Positions 22,336-34,257 of a stretch of DNA of 64,000 bases are shown here, one piece after another. Origin of the DNA: Xenopus tropicalis (taxonomy: Eukaryota; Chordata; Amphibia; Anura; Pipidae); contig NC_030683.2 of assembly GCF_000004195.4 (NCBI RefSeq), positions 87,569,410-87,633,409 on the forward strand, written 5' to 3'. The number at the start of each line of letters is the position of its first letter. The first letter of the stretch is position 1. A model generated the notes under the pieces. That model made no database searches. It was not told where the DNA came from and saw only the letters and a program-made list of their open reading frames with translations. The translations under genes and the position numbers were made by a program.

Positions 22336-25300
22336 ACTTTTCAAAGGTCACAGGCAAAATACCTAGTTTTCAGCCACAGCAAATTAAGTTGTTTTTACAC
22401 TCACGACTCAAGCTAACCTAGTACTGCAAGCTTTTAGGTTCACAAACAGGAGAGAGGTTGGGATCATTTATGTCTGCAAGCACAGTGGGCAACTTCAGCT
22501 TTTCCCTATAGTAAGTTGCACATAAAACCACTGTCACTGTCATAATGCACTCTTCACTCTATAGTTGTGCTCAGTGCTGATCAGCCCTTTTGCCTTCTGC
22601 TTCAACTCAGGCGCTACTGCGCAGGGGAACCCTGGAGTAACCAACGCTTCATCAATAGGCGCAGCACACTTATGCCATAACAATAGGGTGCACTTGCATG
22701 TCACTCACACACAGTCCATTTTGGTAAATTTTCAGATGCAACTGGAATAGACACAGTGCATTTGTATCAAGAGAATCATCTATTTTAGTCTGCAATGATG
22801 CTGGAATTCTAGAAAAAAAATGGGGCATTGTGGAAAAAAAACATATTGAAATTCTGCCCAAATTTGCACTTTGCACACTGCATTGAAGGCACCCTAGTGT
22901 TTTCCCTGTGCAGTCCTGAAATGCACGTAACAGCCCCATCCTAAACTACCTGGTCTGTCTTATTTTCTACACTGCTGTAATTAGCACTGCTGTGCTATAC
23001 AGTACATTATATATCCACAATTTATAATAAAAAAAAAATGACCTGGATTCTACCTAAAAATGCTGTATTCTAAGTACTATATAAAATGCAATTGCATACC
23101 AGGAACGTTTTAAAAAGTTAAAAACAAATGCTTTATTCAATTCATTAAAAAAAAGTTCTGGTTTTCACCTCAGGCCTTTATCTAGATCATGATCTTGATA
23201 AAGGTATTAAGTAGAGACTGAATGCATAAAAGAATAGATAAGTAGACTACGAAAACAGTGAATTCTTTCTTGACCTAAATGGCCACATATATAAGCACTG
23301 TTTGCAGCATTCTGCTCACCTTCTAGATACAGAGGCTGATCTGGGCCTACATATCTGAGATATGAGTGGGTTGATAGACATCACTGAGCAACTTTTTTGA
23401 GCATTAAGCGTTTTGGTCTGTCACTTGTCCAGATCATACTAATTGTTCCCTCATTTCAGATGTGTGCTTCACCCTTTTAGTATAGAAAACTGTACTTGTA
23501 CAAGTAGAAGTGGTTTGTCATTTTTTGTTCAGCATAGGAACAAAAATTATAAATACTGTATATTGTTGTTTTACTTTACAGTCTTAATAGATACATCCAT
23601 TTCTATTACCTCTTTTAAATTGAAGTATATAGCAGGACACAGTACATTACACTCTACCCTGTGGTGAAATCACTACAGACAGAGCAACCTCAGCAAGCGT
23701 TAAGATGTAAAAAATGAGCGTAGATAAAACAAAGGCGTTTCTACTCACTGACAACTGTAATAAAAAAATATGGCAGGATAAAAGAACATTCACGCACCAT
23801 CAATTATGCAAAGACATTGCATCCTAGAAAAGAACGATAAGAATATCTGCCACAGAAAAAGAAAACAGTTTGAGGCACATTAGCATTTTAATTATGGTTG
23901 GAAATTACCAGTTAGAAGACCATTAACATTATTTTCTCTAAGAGGTGGAAGACAGATTTGAAGACATAACAAAACAATGCTGCCTGGTCATCTATCTAGG
24001 TTTCCACTTGTTTTACAGTAAAATTACTGCACAAAAAGGTGAAAATATTGCAAGTGGAATTTTTGAATAAAAGTACACTTATGAATATAAAATTAATTTA
24101 CACAATTAATAGGAATTAAGATATATAGGGAAACCGTATTTATTTATTTGGCCTGCAATGGGCTGTGTAATTGAAATGTAGCTTACATAACTGTACCAGT
24201 AACATCAACATTATAATGGAAATTTTGTACAAATCCATGCTTTTTCTTGGAATGCATGTCAGCCAACACAGATAAGCTCCTTGCCATGCCAGCCACCTTC
24301 TAAAGTCGCATCAGAAGGACAAGTGAGAGTAGGCAACAATAAAGTGCACCTATCTCAAAGGACCTTGTGCCCTAGTAAGACCACTAAAATGAATCATCAG
24401 CGCCCTTGAGCTTTTTGCTTAGGGGATATACCCCAGGGAATTATGAAAATGTTAGTTTTACAGATAACAGTTTTTAATTAATACATGTTATTTAATCTAT
24501 ATTGTGCAAAAACATGTAAATATGTGAATTCGAGTTTTTCCTAGTATGTGTAATTATTTGCTAGTAGAAATCCCCTTGAGGTGTGCTCCTCAGTGTCCCC
24601 TAGTTGGAGGCACTGCACTAAAATCCCATTTTCCAGTACCTTTCATTATTGCAAATGGAACCAAATCTTCTGTTTAAATAAGTATGCAGCCTAAAAGAAG
24701 TGAGTGTGCCAAGAAAGGGTCACATTCGATACAGTTGTTTCAGGAGGATTTCTTAATCTTCATTTTGTTAGAAAAAAATATCCTTAGAGACAAATAAAAA
24801 AGGGGAACCGTGAAGTGGATATTAAGTTATTTAAACTGATCTGAAGAGCAGCATGATTGGGGAACTTCTGGTTCAGTTGCTCTAGGATAGCTTTTTGCCA
24901 CCCCTGGTAAAGTCCTGGCTAGGGGGACTGGCACTGAGAATTATCACTGTTTGAGGTCACCTGTTATACATACAATAGCCCTCTAGGTCTCAGTAATAGC
25001 TAACTCCGATACACATATGTATGTATGAATATTGCTTTGAATATTTTGGATTTATATTACATCAAGTACTCAAATGCAAATTCTGCTTACTTCTGAGGAC
25101 TAATAATATACAACAGGGGTATATTAATAGTTGTATAAACAGCTGGATTAAAAGAGTCCATTCTCCATGAAAAAAGGACATTTCATTCTATTGGACAAGT
25201 GTTGTTAGTGGGTCCTCCCTCTTTGCATTTTAATTTGTTTATTAATGACCCTGGCATTGTAAATAAATAAATATAAATTATAACTGGCCAACAAATTGGC

Positions 25301-26732
25301 AAATTAAGTTCAGTGTTGGTAAATGCAAAGTTATGCACTTCAGTAGAAATAACGTAATGCTAGTTATATACTAATCAAAGTGTATTGGGGTCTTGTTAAT
25401 TGAGGAGAAAGTCAGACTTACCAGATCAGACAACTTGATAGAAGTCACCAAGGAAAAGTAGCTTCCCCTACACCTCTCACTGGAAACTCAAACCTGGCAG
25501 TACTCAGTCCATGAATTTGAGTTAGCATCTCCTGATTGTTGGAATATATGCAACAGATTTCAAGCTTAAACTTTTTGTGCTATATAAAAAAATATGCTGT
25601 TGTATTACTGCACTCTGCTTTTCTGTTTCCTTGTTCTTCCACCATATTCCATGTTTTTCCCTGGTTTTCCATACTTTGAAATGTGATTCATCAATAAACC
25701 ATTTGACAAGTTGCTGTGCTGAGTACATTAAAGGACATTATAGACAGATAGCAAGGGATCTTTATTCCCATAAAAAAGATCAGCGATTCAGGGGCCACCC
25801 CTTCATATTTGAGAAACTGAACTTTCACTTAAAGTAGTGAATATGGTTCTTCATGGTAAAGCCAGAGAGGCTGAGGAATGCTCCACCTAATGATGCTTTT
25901 TAAGAGTGTCCAATGACTTCTTGGAGAAGCATAATTTTCAAAGTTACAATGACCTAATAATCTTTTTTTATAATATTTTATATTTGTTATATTATATATT
26001 ATATTTGTAAACCAGACAATCAGCCTTGCAACTGGATTGCAAACTATAACCCAAATTAACTGTGCAACATTAATCTCTATCACATTCACACAAACAGCGA
26101 AAGTACTAGGTTCAGTACCATCAGAAATAAAAGAATTTACTAATATATATTTCGCTTGCAGGAGGATATGAGAGAACCTGTCCTTGAAGGCAATGCTAAC
26201 CACGATGCAACAGTAATTCTTTTGATATGCACTCTTTTTTATTTTTACAAAAGAGGTGGATGACTTAAAAAAGGTTTATCATTTATATATAATGTGAATC
26301 TATAACTGTGGCATCATTGCAAAAATGAGTTAAAAAGCATGAATACACCATAAGGAAAATCAGAATCTTTATAGCCATGACCTTAAAACTCTATATTCAC
26401 CTAAGCAAATAAAAAACTGGTATTGGTGATAAAAGATAAGAAGTAGTCAGGGGTTTTCTACAAACTTTTTTGAACTGATGCAATACTGTATATCAGATGA
26501 CTATATAATATAATCAAATTCTAGTATCAGATCTTAGCATTGTTTTATGACAATATTAATAATATATTCGGTCTGCTATCTCTATGGCAATTTTACAATG
26601 CATTGAAAATGTATACTGAATTACTACTTCATAGCTTTTATGATCTAATTTCTTTCCTGTACATGCAAAATTTATAGTAAAAGGTAAGTAAAGGTTTAGG
26701 TTTTTGAAGGTTTACCAATCTTTATTGAAAAT
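22336..26732. other. 4.4 kb of unique DNA, nothing recognised
   Basis: This is the longest stretch without a recognised repeat. Open frames here (for example 25829-26203, 124 codons on the minus strand) lack motifs and have no splice-site context I would trust. A TTTATCTAGATCATGATC near-palindrome at about 23177 is the only local structure noted. It could hold host regulatory DNA; nothing in the sequence proves it. Confidence 0.5.
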
Positions 26733-26974
26733 ATAACTGCACCCCTGTTTCCAAAAAAGTTGGGACACTGTGTAACATGTAAAGAAAAAGAGAATGGGAT
26801 GACATGCAAATCATTTAATCCCTATATTTAATTTAAAATAATACAAATACAACATATCAAATGTTGAAAATGAAAAAATATATTATCTTCTGAAAAATAT
26901 ATACTCATATTGAATTTGATACCAGCAAAACATTTAAAAAAAAGCTGGTACAGATTGGAAGAACACACCATAGA

Positions 26975-27912
26975 GTCTGGGTCTCTCAGAAGTAAAGAAG
27001 GGGAGAGGCAAACAGATATTGTACAATACTGTTCCTCAATGTAATCATGATATTATCATCTACATTACATAATAACATGTATTTATAAAGCACCCGCATA
27101 TTCTGCAACGGTATACAATAAGTGGGTTTATACATTGGACATACAGAATTACAACCAAAGCAACCAATAACCAGTACAAGAGGTGAAGATGGCCCTGCCC
27201 AAAAGAGCTTACAATCTATAAGCAGAAGGGTTTGAGACAAAACATTTGGGTTTAGACTCAAGGTGCATAAATACAGATATGATTCTATGTGGAAATCACT
27301 GAATGGGCTCAGAAATACTTGGAAACCATTGTCTGTGAACACAACTTTCACCCAGGAATGGAAGTTAACACTCTGCTACACATATGAGAGAACATATATA
27401 AACATGATACAGAAACATTGCCACCTTCTCTGGGCCCAAGCTCATTTAAGGTGGACTAAGGTAAAGTGGAAAACTGTCCTGTAATCTAATAAATGAAAAT
27501 TTTAAATTCTTTTTGGAAGTTACAGATGCCAGGTCCTCCAGACTAAAGTGGAGAAGCCCTATCCAGCTTATCAAAGCCAGCATTTGTGGGGTACATTAGT
27601 GCACATGGTATCCAGATAACATTTTTCTGCCAAACCACAGAATTCTGAACATATTACAACAACATGGCTCTGTATTAAGAGAGTTTGGGGGCAAAACGTC
27701 TACAGTCCAGACCATTTATAACATATAGCACATTTTGTAACTAAAAATATGACTAAAAGGAGACACCCAAATTGTTTAGCAGCTGAAACCCTAAATCAGG
27801 CAAGAATGGGACAACATTTCACTTTAAAAGCTAAAGCAATTGATTTCCTCAATTTCCAATCATTTGCAGAATGTTGTTAAAAGAAGAGGCAATGCAACAC
27901 AGTGGGAGATGT
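26975..27912 (+). pseudogene. Tc1-family transposase pseudogene, interrupted
   Basis: The DNA-level order matches Tc1 transposase as I know it: a TCTCAGAAGTAAAGAAGGGGA N-terminal segment, AACATGATACAGAAACATTG, TTCTCTGGGCCCAAGCTCAT, then the TACAGTCCAGACC block that precedes the third catalytic residue, GAATGGGACAACATTTC, and a C-terminal AGAATGTTGTTAAAAGAAG ending before 27912. Stop codons occur in the region after 27480. The segment that should hold the second catalytic aspartate appears deleted near 27616-27640. A reversed LINE tail splits the 5' part at about 27071-27222. It cannot encode an active enzyme. Confidence 0.8.
27071..27222 (-). mobile_element. LINE (L2/CR1-like) 3' tail fragment inside the Tc1 element
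   Basis: The inverse complement of this segment matches the tail at 46930-47110: TTGTAAGCTCTTTTGGGCAG, then a CCACTTATTGTA block, then GCTTTATAAATA. The orientation is opposite to the host transposon, and no AAT tail is kept beyond AATAA. The Tc1 sequence resumes downstream, with some transposase sequence lost around the insertion. Confidence 0.75.
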
Positions 27913-28140
27913 GCCCCTCAGGCAACTTTTTTGAATCGTGTTGCTGGCATTCAATTACAAAACCAGCATATATTTTTAAGAAAACAATAACATTTCGTTG
28001 TTTGAACATTTGAAATTGTGTCTTTTAACTATTTGCAATTAAAGTTTAATTGGTATTAGTTTAAATGATTTGCACATTCTCCCATTCTCTTTTTATAACA
28101 TTTTCCACAGTGTCCCAACTTTTTTGGAAAGGGGGTTGTA

Positions 28141-29013
28141 CTTCTTAAACATATCCTCAAGGTTACATTAACCTTCTTAGAATGTTGTTTTGTGTTTTTG
28201 CTATTAAGGTCATTTTAGCAGATGTGTTACTTTTTAATGATATCTTTGCAGAGTGCCCTCCCTCTTAAAGAACAGATATAAACAAGTTGGCCGTTTAAAT
28301 AGTAAAATGAAGTAAAGCTTGTACACTCTTAAAAAAACAGTAGTTCAAATTCTGGGTTAGAATACTTTAATGCAGGAAGATCAGCTGTATTTAGCTGCTT
28401 GTGCCACTTACATCTTTACTTCATAATTTTGCAACCAGCTTCAAATTATATCTTAGCATTGGAGAAATTTAGCTTCTAATCACATTTCCATTTGACCAAT
28501 GTCATTAGCTCATCAATCAGTGATGCAGCAATAGTGGTAATTTTGCATGGCTGTACTGCTTAGGATGTTTTTATTTACTTCTATCCATGATTTGTTGTGT
28601 TCTAAAGACTGTGTCTTTATGGAAAGCTAGTACCGGCACTATAACTACGTGTATGTTATTCCTGTCTTCTTTATGGCATTTCCTTTACTCACTGAATTGG
28701 ATAGGGTTGTAAACTCTTACGCTTTCATCAGGTAATTCATAATCCTCTCTACCCCACTTGGTACATGTCAAGCCTTCCACTATCTATGCTACTACTATTT
28801 CTATTAACTTCTTTCAAAATAGAAACCCTAGTCGTTTTTTCATCTTTTTTCAAAGATTGATATGTTCTAGTTTTGTTTGTTTGAATCATCAGATGTCATA
28901 TTTTCTTTGTGGTCTCCAACAAATATATATAACTACCACCGACTACTAAAACACAATACAACTCTCCTTTTCTATGTTTATGTGCTCTGGCTTATTCTCT
29001 ATAATCTTAAATC
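28141..29013. other. Unique DNA, nothing recognised
   Basis: No element ends or credible frames. Confidence 0.45.
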
Positions 29014-29273
29014 TAGTGATTAGTGAATCTGTCCCATTTCCTTTTGGCAAAAAATTCGAGAAATGCATTTATCGCGCATTTTTTTTTTTTTTTTGTTGCC
29101 CATGTTTTTTTACTGACCACGCCTTTTTTTATACAACCATGGCCAAATTGCCGCGTGAAAAAAAAATTACACGCGGTGAATTTTCACTGAAGTTTTGTTT
29201 TCGAATTTACCAATGGCGAAATGTGGAAATTTGCTGCGAATCCATGCCTGGCGTAAAGATTTGCTCATCACTA
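29014..29273. mobile_element. hAT-like MITE with TAGTGATGAGC-type ends
   Basis: The left end TAGTGATTAGTGAATCTGTC and right end GCTCATCACTA form the same terminal pair as the elements at 57161 and 63013. Shared interior words are ACCAATGGCGAAATGTGG and GAATCCATGCCTGG. The 8-bp flanks do not match here, so the target duplication has decayed or one side was replaced. Confidence 0.75.
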
Positions 29274-29480
29274 CTTTTTCTCTCTTTCCTCATACACAGG
29301 TCTGACCTGTAACTGAATTTTTTTCACCAGGCATGGATTCGCAGCAAAAGTCCACATATCGCCATTGGCAAAAAACGCTCGCATCAAAAAAAGTCACAGT
29401 TGCAGAAAAAGTTGCAGTCGTCTTTCGTGAATTTTGCACGATTTTGTGAACTTTTCAGAAGTTTTGCTAATTTTTTGGCA
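29274..29480. mobile_element. Inverted partial copy of the same hAT-like MITE
   Basis: CACCAGGCATGGATTCGCAG and CACATATCGCCATTGGC are the inverse of the right interior of the neighbouring element. The two copies therefore stand head to head. The distal part (about 29400-29480) passes into the Harbinger element without a visible boundary. Confidence 0.55.
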
Positions 29481-29751
29481 AAGCAAAACGTATATCACCA
29501 TAGTATTATCGCGCTAGTTTTACCACATGCGTTAATTTCCCCGCTGAAAAGAATATGATCGCATGATTCACTATAACTTATGCGCGCTAAATATCGCATT
29601 CGGCTATGCGAAAATTAACACCTACTACAGGCAGGCGAAAAATTACAGTAAATGAGTTTTTGCCAATAAAATATGGACTTACAGTGTTATTTATTCAAGT
29701 ATGTGTCTTTTTACTCAATTTTACTAAAGTCTTGGCATGTATGGAATTTCG

Positions 29752-29927
29752 CTACTAATATACAATACTATAGTGGTAAAAATTTAGTCGCCAAAATATA
29801 CAGTACAATAGTGGTAAATATTTAGTCGCGATATTATACAGTACTATATATCGGTAAATATATAGTCGCGATATTATACAGTACTATATAGCGGTAAATA
29901 TTTAGTCGCACAAAATACATTACTAGG
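29752..29927. repeat. Minisatellite, about four 42-bp units, upstream of the Myb-like gene
   Basis: Units contain TACAGTACTATATA, GGTAAATATTTAGTCGC and GATATTA. The last three units are the closest to each other. The array ends about 135 bp before the ATG of the Myb-like gene, in its presumed 5' flank. Confidence 0.8.
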
Positions 29928-30380
29928 TATATATTGGCGATTTGTCGCAACTTTGTAATCTCGCGACTTGTGCCCATTTTGTGGCGTTTTTTTTATCTTG
30001 TGACATGTGCGACTTGCGGCCATTTTGTGTCATTGAGCCTGCTGTCACCACACTGAGAGCATCATGCCTGGGATTTCAGAGCTGCTAATGGAGGAGAGGC
30101 GTTATATTATTGAGTTTCTCCTGCGCTCAGGTTATGACAGGCTGCCGCTGGGGCCAATAGGGGTCCATGAGCGCAAGAGGGCTATCCTGCACAACCTAAT
30201 AGCTGGGTTGCGCAGGGGCTTTCGGCTCCAAATGGACCTCCGCCTGCTCCAGCGGATTTGGTCAGACCTGAAGCGCAGGAACTTTCAGGAGATCGCTGAA
30301 ATTGCTGAAGGTAATTATTCTACTTTAATATGGTTTTACACAATACATTTCTTAAAAGATTTAGCAAGTAATTTGAACAT

Positions 30381-30382
<2 letters not shown>

Positions 30383-30431
<49 letters not shown>

Positions 30432-30432
30432 G
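30383..30432. repeat. (TC)n then (TA)n microsatellite in the intron
   Basis: A CT run of about 25 nt passes directly into a TA run. Frames crossing it on both strands encode only simple repeats. Confidence 0.9.
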
Positions 30433-30528
30433 TGTATATATGCATGTTTTTTATAAAATACACAATAAAGTTGACAATAAAGAGGGAATTTTAAATATGT
30501 TGTGGCATTTTGAAAAACAAATACATAT

Positions 30529-30535
<7 letters not shown>

Positions 30536-30580
<45 letters not shown>
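30536..30580. repeat. (TA)n microsatellite next to the MITE
   Basis: A TA run of about 45 nt ends exactly where the CAGGTATAGGA element begins, as at 348-382. Confidence 0.9.
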
Positions 30581-30584
<4 letters not shown>

Positions 30585-30910
30585 GTATCGGACCCCTTAT
30601 CCGGAAACCCCTTATCCAGAAAGCTCCGAATTACGGAAAGCCCATCTCCCATAGACTCCATTATAAGCAAATAATTCAGAATTTTAAAACTGATTTCCTT
30701 TTTTTATGTAGAAATAAAACAGAACCTTGTAATTGATCCCAACTAAGATATAAATAATCCTTATTGGATGCAAAACAATCCTATTGGGTTTAATTAATGT
30801 TTTATTAATTTTTTAGTAGACTTAAGGTATGGAGATCCAAATTACGGAAAGACCCCTTATCCGGAATACCCTTGGTCCCGAGCATTCTGGATAATGGGTC
30901 CTATACCTGT
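30581..30910. mobile_element. CAGGTATAGGA-type MITE inserted in the Myb-gene intron
   Basis: Complete ends: ACAGGTATCGGACCCCTTAT and the inverse ATAATGGGTCCTATACCTGT. At 330 bp it is the best preserved of the four copies. It lies between the donor and acceptor of the Myb-like gene and is younger than the Harbinger element. A 28-bp inverse of its own sub-terminal sequence (30863-30890) follows directly outside, at 30915-30942. Confidence 0.9.
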
Positions 30911-31007
30911 ACTGCCAGAATGCTCGGGACCAAGGGTATTCCCTTCAAAAAAATGTTGTTGTGAGGGGCCCTGTTAATTAGGATGGTGGCCCTCTGTGTA
31001 TGAATGT

Positions 31008-31030
31008 ATATATATATATATATATGTATA
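31008..31030. repeat. (TA)n microsatellite before the exon 2 acceptor
   Basis: A short TATATA tract about 40 bp before the CTCACAG acceptor. It may be the continuation of the TA target of the MITE. Confidence 0.7.
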
Positions 31031-32316
31031 ATAGATTGAAATAACATCTTGCAATACTGTCTCACAGAACTCAATATTGACATCGCGCCTCTCCTCCCTC
31101 CGGAGGCACAACCCCAGGCAGACCAGGCTCCAGGACCTGCCCCAGGACCTTCACAGGCCCCCAAGGCCCCAGGACATTTACAGGCCCCAGAGGCTGAGGA
31201 CGCCCCCGAGGGTGAGGAGGCCCCCGAGGCCGAGGAGGCCCCGGACACCCCCCCTTTACTCCTCCCCCAGTTTGCCCCCAGTTTCCCCGGCCCTTGAGTT
31301 CCCCCCCAGCCCCCCGGATCACAGCCACCAGGTTCTCCTGCCGACGAAGGCCCATCACGTCGGTCCATGCAGGAGGACCTGGACAATATGAAGGCCGAGC
31401 TGGCCCAGCTCCGGGGGGAAGTGGCCGAACTGAGGAGGGACTTTGAGGAACTCAAGGGCAGCAAGCCCTAAGTTTTTTTTCCTTCCCCATTTTTTATTTT
31501 TATTTTAATATTTTATTGTTATAGTAAAATTTAAGATTTTTCTACTTTTGAACTGAGTAATGTCTCATTATTTATTCTTCCTTGATATGGTATTCTATAC
31601 TTTCATGTAGTTTCCCCTACACTCTTACATTTAGCAGTAACAGCATCAATATGCTATATGGGATAAATGTTTGCAAATATTCTGCCAACAATTTTGTCTT
31701 TAGCCCATTTTGCTGAATAGTAAAACTTGCGTTAATTAGTAGGTAGCGTATTTTCTGGCGAGTGTGATAACTGCCAATCCAATGTTTTGTTGCCAGAATA
31801 ATTGCAATATTATATTTGTCCCCGTTTAATAAAGTGCCCATAACATATTTGCCGTTTATTGTCTAAAATCTCCCACTTAATTTAAGCCACTTTAGCAAAC
31901 GGACCCCTAAGTATTTGGCTAAATATTCTTAAATGACCCCCCCATTTTATTATCTCAAGCATTTCTTTTTTTTTTCTTACTTAGATTTTTATAGTTTTTT
32001 GGGGTTTTTTTTTGCAAATAAACTTTTATACAGCACCTCTCTAGCACTCTGTGCTCTCCCAGGGCAAAATGTCGCCATTTTTATGCTGCCGATTGTCGCG
32101 TGCGTAATGTCGCGACAATTAGCGCATGCGATAAATAGCGTGCATGCGGAAAATACCGCGCACGCTATTTATCGCGACAAGAATATTGCATGAAATACCA
32201 CGCATAAAATAGCGCGAGTATGCTTATAGTGAATCATGCGAAAAGTCGCAAAATTTTACAGCACGCTATAAATAGCGCACGTTTTATCGCACTTTAGTGA
32301 ATCGGGCCCTAAGTGT

Positions 32317-32616
32317 GTTAAACTCACACTGGCATGGTAATGTGCTGGCCAAATTCGTCTTGCTACAGTGCTGCTAGAATTTGTAAATCCTTTGGAATTT
32401 CCATATTTCTTCATAAATATGACTTGAAATATATTACACAATCACATGTAATGTAGCAATGTAAAGTTGCAGTCAACCTCAACAACTGACTCTGTGAAGG
32501 ACTACCTTGCATAAAACATCTCAAATAATGACTTATCTCTGACAAAACATATTACACTTATGAATATATAATAAATGATCACTGCCAAAAATACTTAAAT
32601 TGCATTAAAAGCCAAC
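32317..32616. other. Unique DNA, nothing recognised
   Basis: Spacer of 300 bp between the Harbinger right end and the next possible element. Confidence 0.4.
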
Positions 32617-33038
32617 TTATGGAGGCAGATTTATTAATGTTTGTTATTTTATTAAATTTAATTCAAAAAGGTAATTAAACCTGATTGAGAATTTTTTTTA
32701 GTCAGTGTGACTTTTTTTCTTATGATTATTTATGAATCAGAAATCTTATTGCGTTAATTTATGGAAAAAAGCTTGATCGTAGCATTAAACACATATTTTC
32801 ATTAATTTTTACAAGATTGACTTAATAAAAATGCTCTAAAAATAAAATAGCTTGAATCCTTGTTAACTTAAATAAAATTCAAAATTATTTTGTTCAAAAG
32901 TTTGAGATTTTTTTGAATTAATAATTATCAACAATTTGAGGTACTAAAAATGCAGATTTGGAAAAATTAGAGATCATCCAGATTTTATTAAATTGTGGGG
33001 AAAAAAATCAATTTAAAATTTTAGTAAGTAGGTCCAAT
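32617..33038. mobile_element. Possible degraded MITE (GGCAGATTTATTAA ends)
   Basis: GGAGGCAGATTTATTAATG on the left and TTTTAGTAAGTAGGTCC on the right are loosely inverted. The interior is dominated by A/T runs with paired words such as AATTCAAAA and TTTTGAATTAA. It resembles ends of Xenopus fold-back elements, but there is no exact repeat or duplication. Confidence 0.35.
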
Positions 33039-34257
33039 AGGAGTGTAATTTAAAATGATAGTTAATTTTGAACAGTATTAAATACTGTACTATTTACAAT
33101 TCTATTTTCAATCTATGTAAACAGAAAGTATCTTTACAATATGGAGAAATCTAGACTAATCATATATTTCTTAAATCTCTGTAAATTCTTCAATGGAAAC
33201 ATGCCATAAATGTAATTTGGAAACAGTCAGGTGTAAAAAAAATAATGACACAGCTGTTTAAAAGCTGCAAGAAATAAAATCTGTTACTTCATTCCAAAAT
33301 ATAAAAACAAACCATTAAGACTATATATATAAGGATGACTGTCTTGTTATTTAATTCTTTAAGAATTTTCTGGTGAATATGTAAAACTGCATGGTAACGA
33401 TGTGCCTTGGACATTTAGACAAGCTGAACAATCTACAACTGTTAATTCCCCATGCATTCATTTAATATTTGCTTCATTGTTTGTTGAATGGATTAACATT
33501 TAATGAAAATGTGTTAGAGCTTGTTATGCCATCCCATGTGATTTAGAAGTTGCACAGTGTAATGGAAATCTGCTATTTTGTGTACATTTTACAAGATTTC
33601 TATTACAACTAATACATGTTCAAAGTGCAAAAAGGACTGTCTTATTCCTAAATTTAAGAACAAGTAGGGGCCTTAAGGCAATTAGCTAGAACAAAAAGAA
33701 TCATAACCTCTCAAACTCCATTATTGCTGTGCTGTGCTGTGAGTTTGAATTACTCCACTAAATGAAAGAGAGGAAAAAAGAGCAGGGAATAAATTGATAC
33801 CAGTTCCATTTAGGATTCATTATTAGGTAAGAATAAAAAGTAATTTCAAACAGTTTCAGAAGAGACAGGCCTTTTTAGATTGCTGCTAGTATGCAGTTTG
33901 AGAAATTGAGAAAGTTATATTAAAGTAAATTCAAATAGAGAGGACAGGAACATGAAAAAGTCTGGGGTGCCGAACTGTGAAATTACTTGAATTTGTCTGT
34001 CTTGTATTGGCTCTGTTTGACATTGTCTAGGGAGGCCAGTTACTGGTGGGAAGATGAACATGAGGTCAAAATGCAAGACATAATTAATGAGTCAGAGAAT
34101 AGAAAACAAATGGTGTGCACAATAATATTCTTGTATCGAGGTTTCAAAGGTCTGTGTTTACAGATTGCTTGCTGGACTTCAGTAAACTAGACAAGATACT
34201 GAAAGACACACAAAAAAGAGCAATTATAAAAAAAGTTTTTTTAAAATTTTACAACAC
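33039..34257. other. Unique AT-rich DNA, nothing recognised
   Basis: No repeat ends or credible coding frames; the frame at 33987-34190 lacks any motif. Confidence 0.45.

Larger units (their letters stand above)
26733..28140 (+). mobile_element. Decayed Tc1-like DNA transposon
   Basis: The terminal repeats are inverted: TCCAAAAAAGTTGGGACACT on the left (26750 onward) and the same sequence inverted at 28108-28127. Inner similarity continues as AAAAAGAGAATGGGA. The outermost bases have diverged (ACTGCACCCCTG against ACAACCCCC). This end type belongs to a Tc1 family common in fish and frogs. The interior carries a transposase remnant and a LINE tail inserted in reverse. TA flanks are possible but not certain. 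Confidence 0.85.
30064..31471 (+). pseudogene. Myb/SANT-like protein gene of a Harbinger element, two exons, one premature stop
   Basis: Exon 1 runs 30064-30310 and exon 2 runs 31068-31471. The donor is AAG|GTAATT and the acceptor is CTCACAG|AAC; joining them keeps the frame. Exon 1 gives about 82 residues with the trihelix/Myb-like signature of Harbinger accessory proteins, ending in WSDLKRR. Such proteins are thought to bind DNA and help the transposase reach the nucleus and the element ends. Exon 2 encodes a Pro/Ala/Glu-rich linker and a C-terminal heptad-like helix (DLDNMKAELAQLRGEVAEL) ending in a TAA at 31469. One in-frame TGA at 31295-31297 splits exon 2; the rest is open in the same frame, about 215 codons in all. 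The intron contains TC, TA and MITE sequence. The ATG was chosen because it opens the domain. It is recently disabled or a rare allele; the family call is by fold pattern only. Confidence 0.7.
29481..32316 (+). mobile_element. Harbinger-type element carrying a Myb-like gene
   Basis: The right end, inverted, reads TTAGGGCCCGATTCACTAAA and is followed outside by TAA, a Harbinger-type three-base target. The left end should be its inverse but is replaced by hAT-like sequence, so only sub-terminal DNA is kept (GTATTATCGC, AAAATTAACACC, shared with 13566). The interior has a minisatellite (29752-29927), a two-exon Myb-like gene and a CG-rich, palindrome-rich right flank (32080-32310, words GCGCATGCGATAAATAGCG). 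Harbinger elements normally carry a transposase and a separate Myb-like gene; here only the second is present. Confidence 0.75.

Noticed and set aside
25829..26203. 124-codon minus-strand frame in unique DNA
   Set aside because: No motif, no splice context and AT-rich hydrophobic composition; this length occurs by chance in 4.4 kb.
30336..30736. Frames rich in Tyr-Ile or Arg-Glu repeats
   Set aside because: Direct translations of (TA)n and (TC)n microsatellites.
31071..31464. Minus-strand and alternate-frame proteins of 95-187 codons over the Myb-like exon 2
   Set aside because: They are shadows of GC-rich Pro/Ala/Glu codons. The plus-strand frame has an ATG exon upstream, consensus splice sites and a C-terminal helix.
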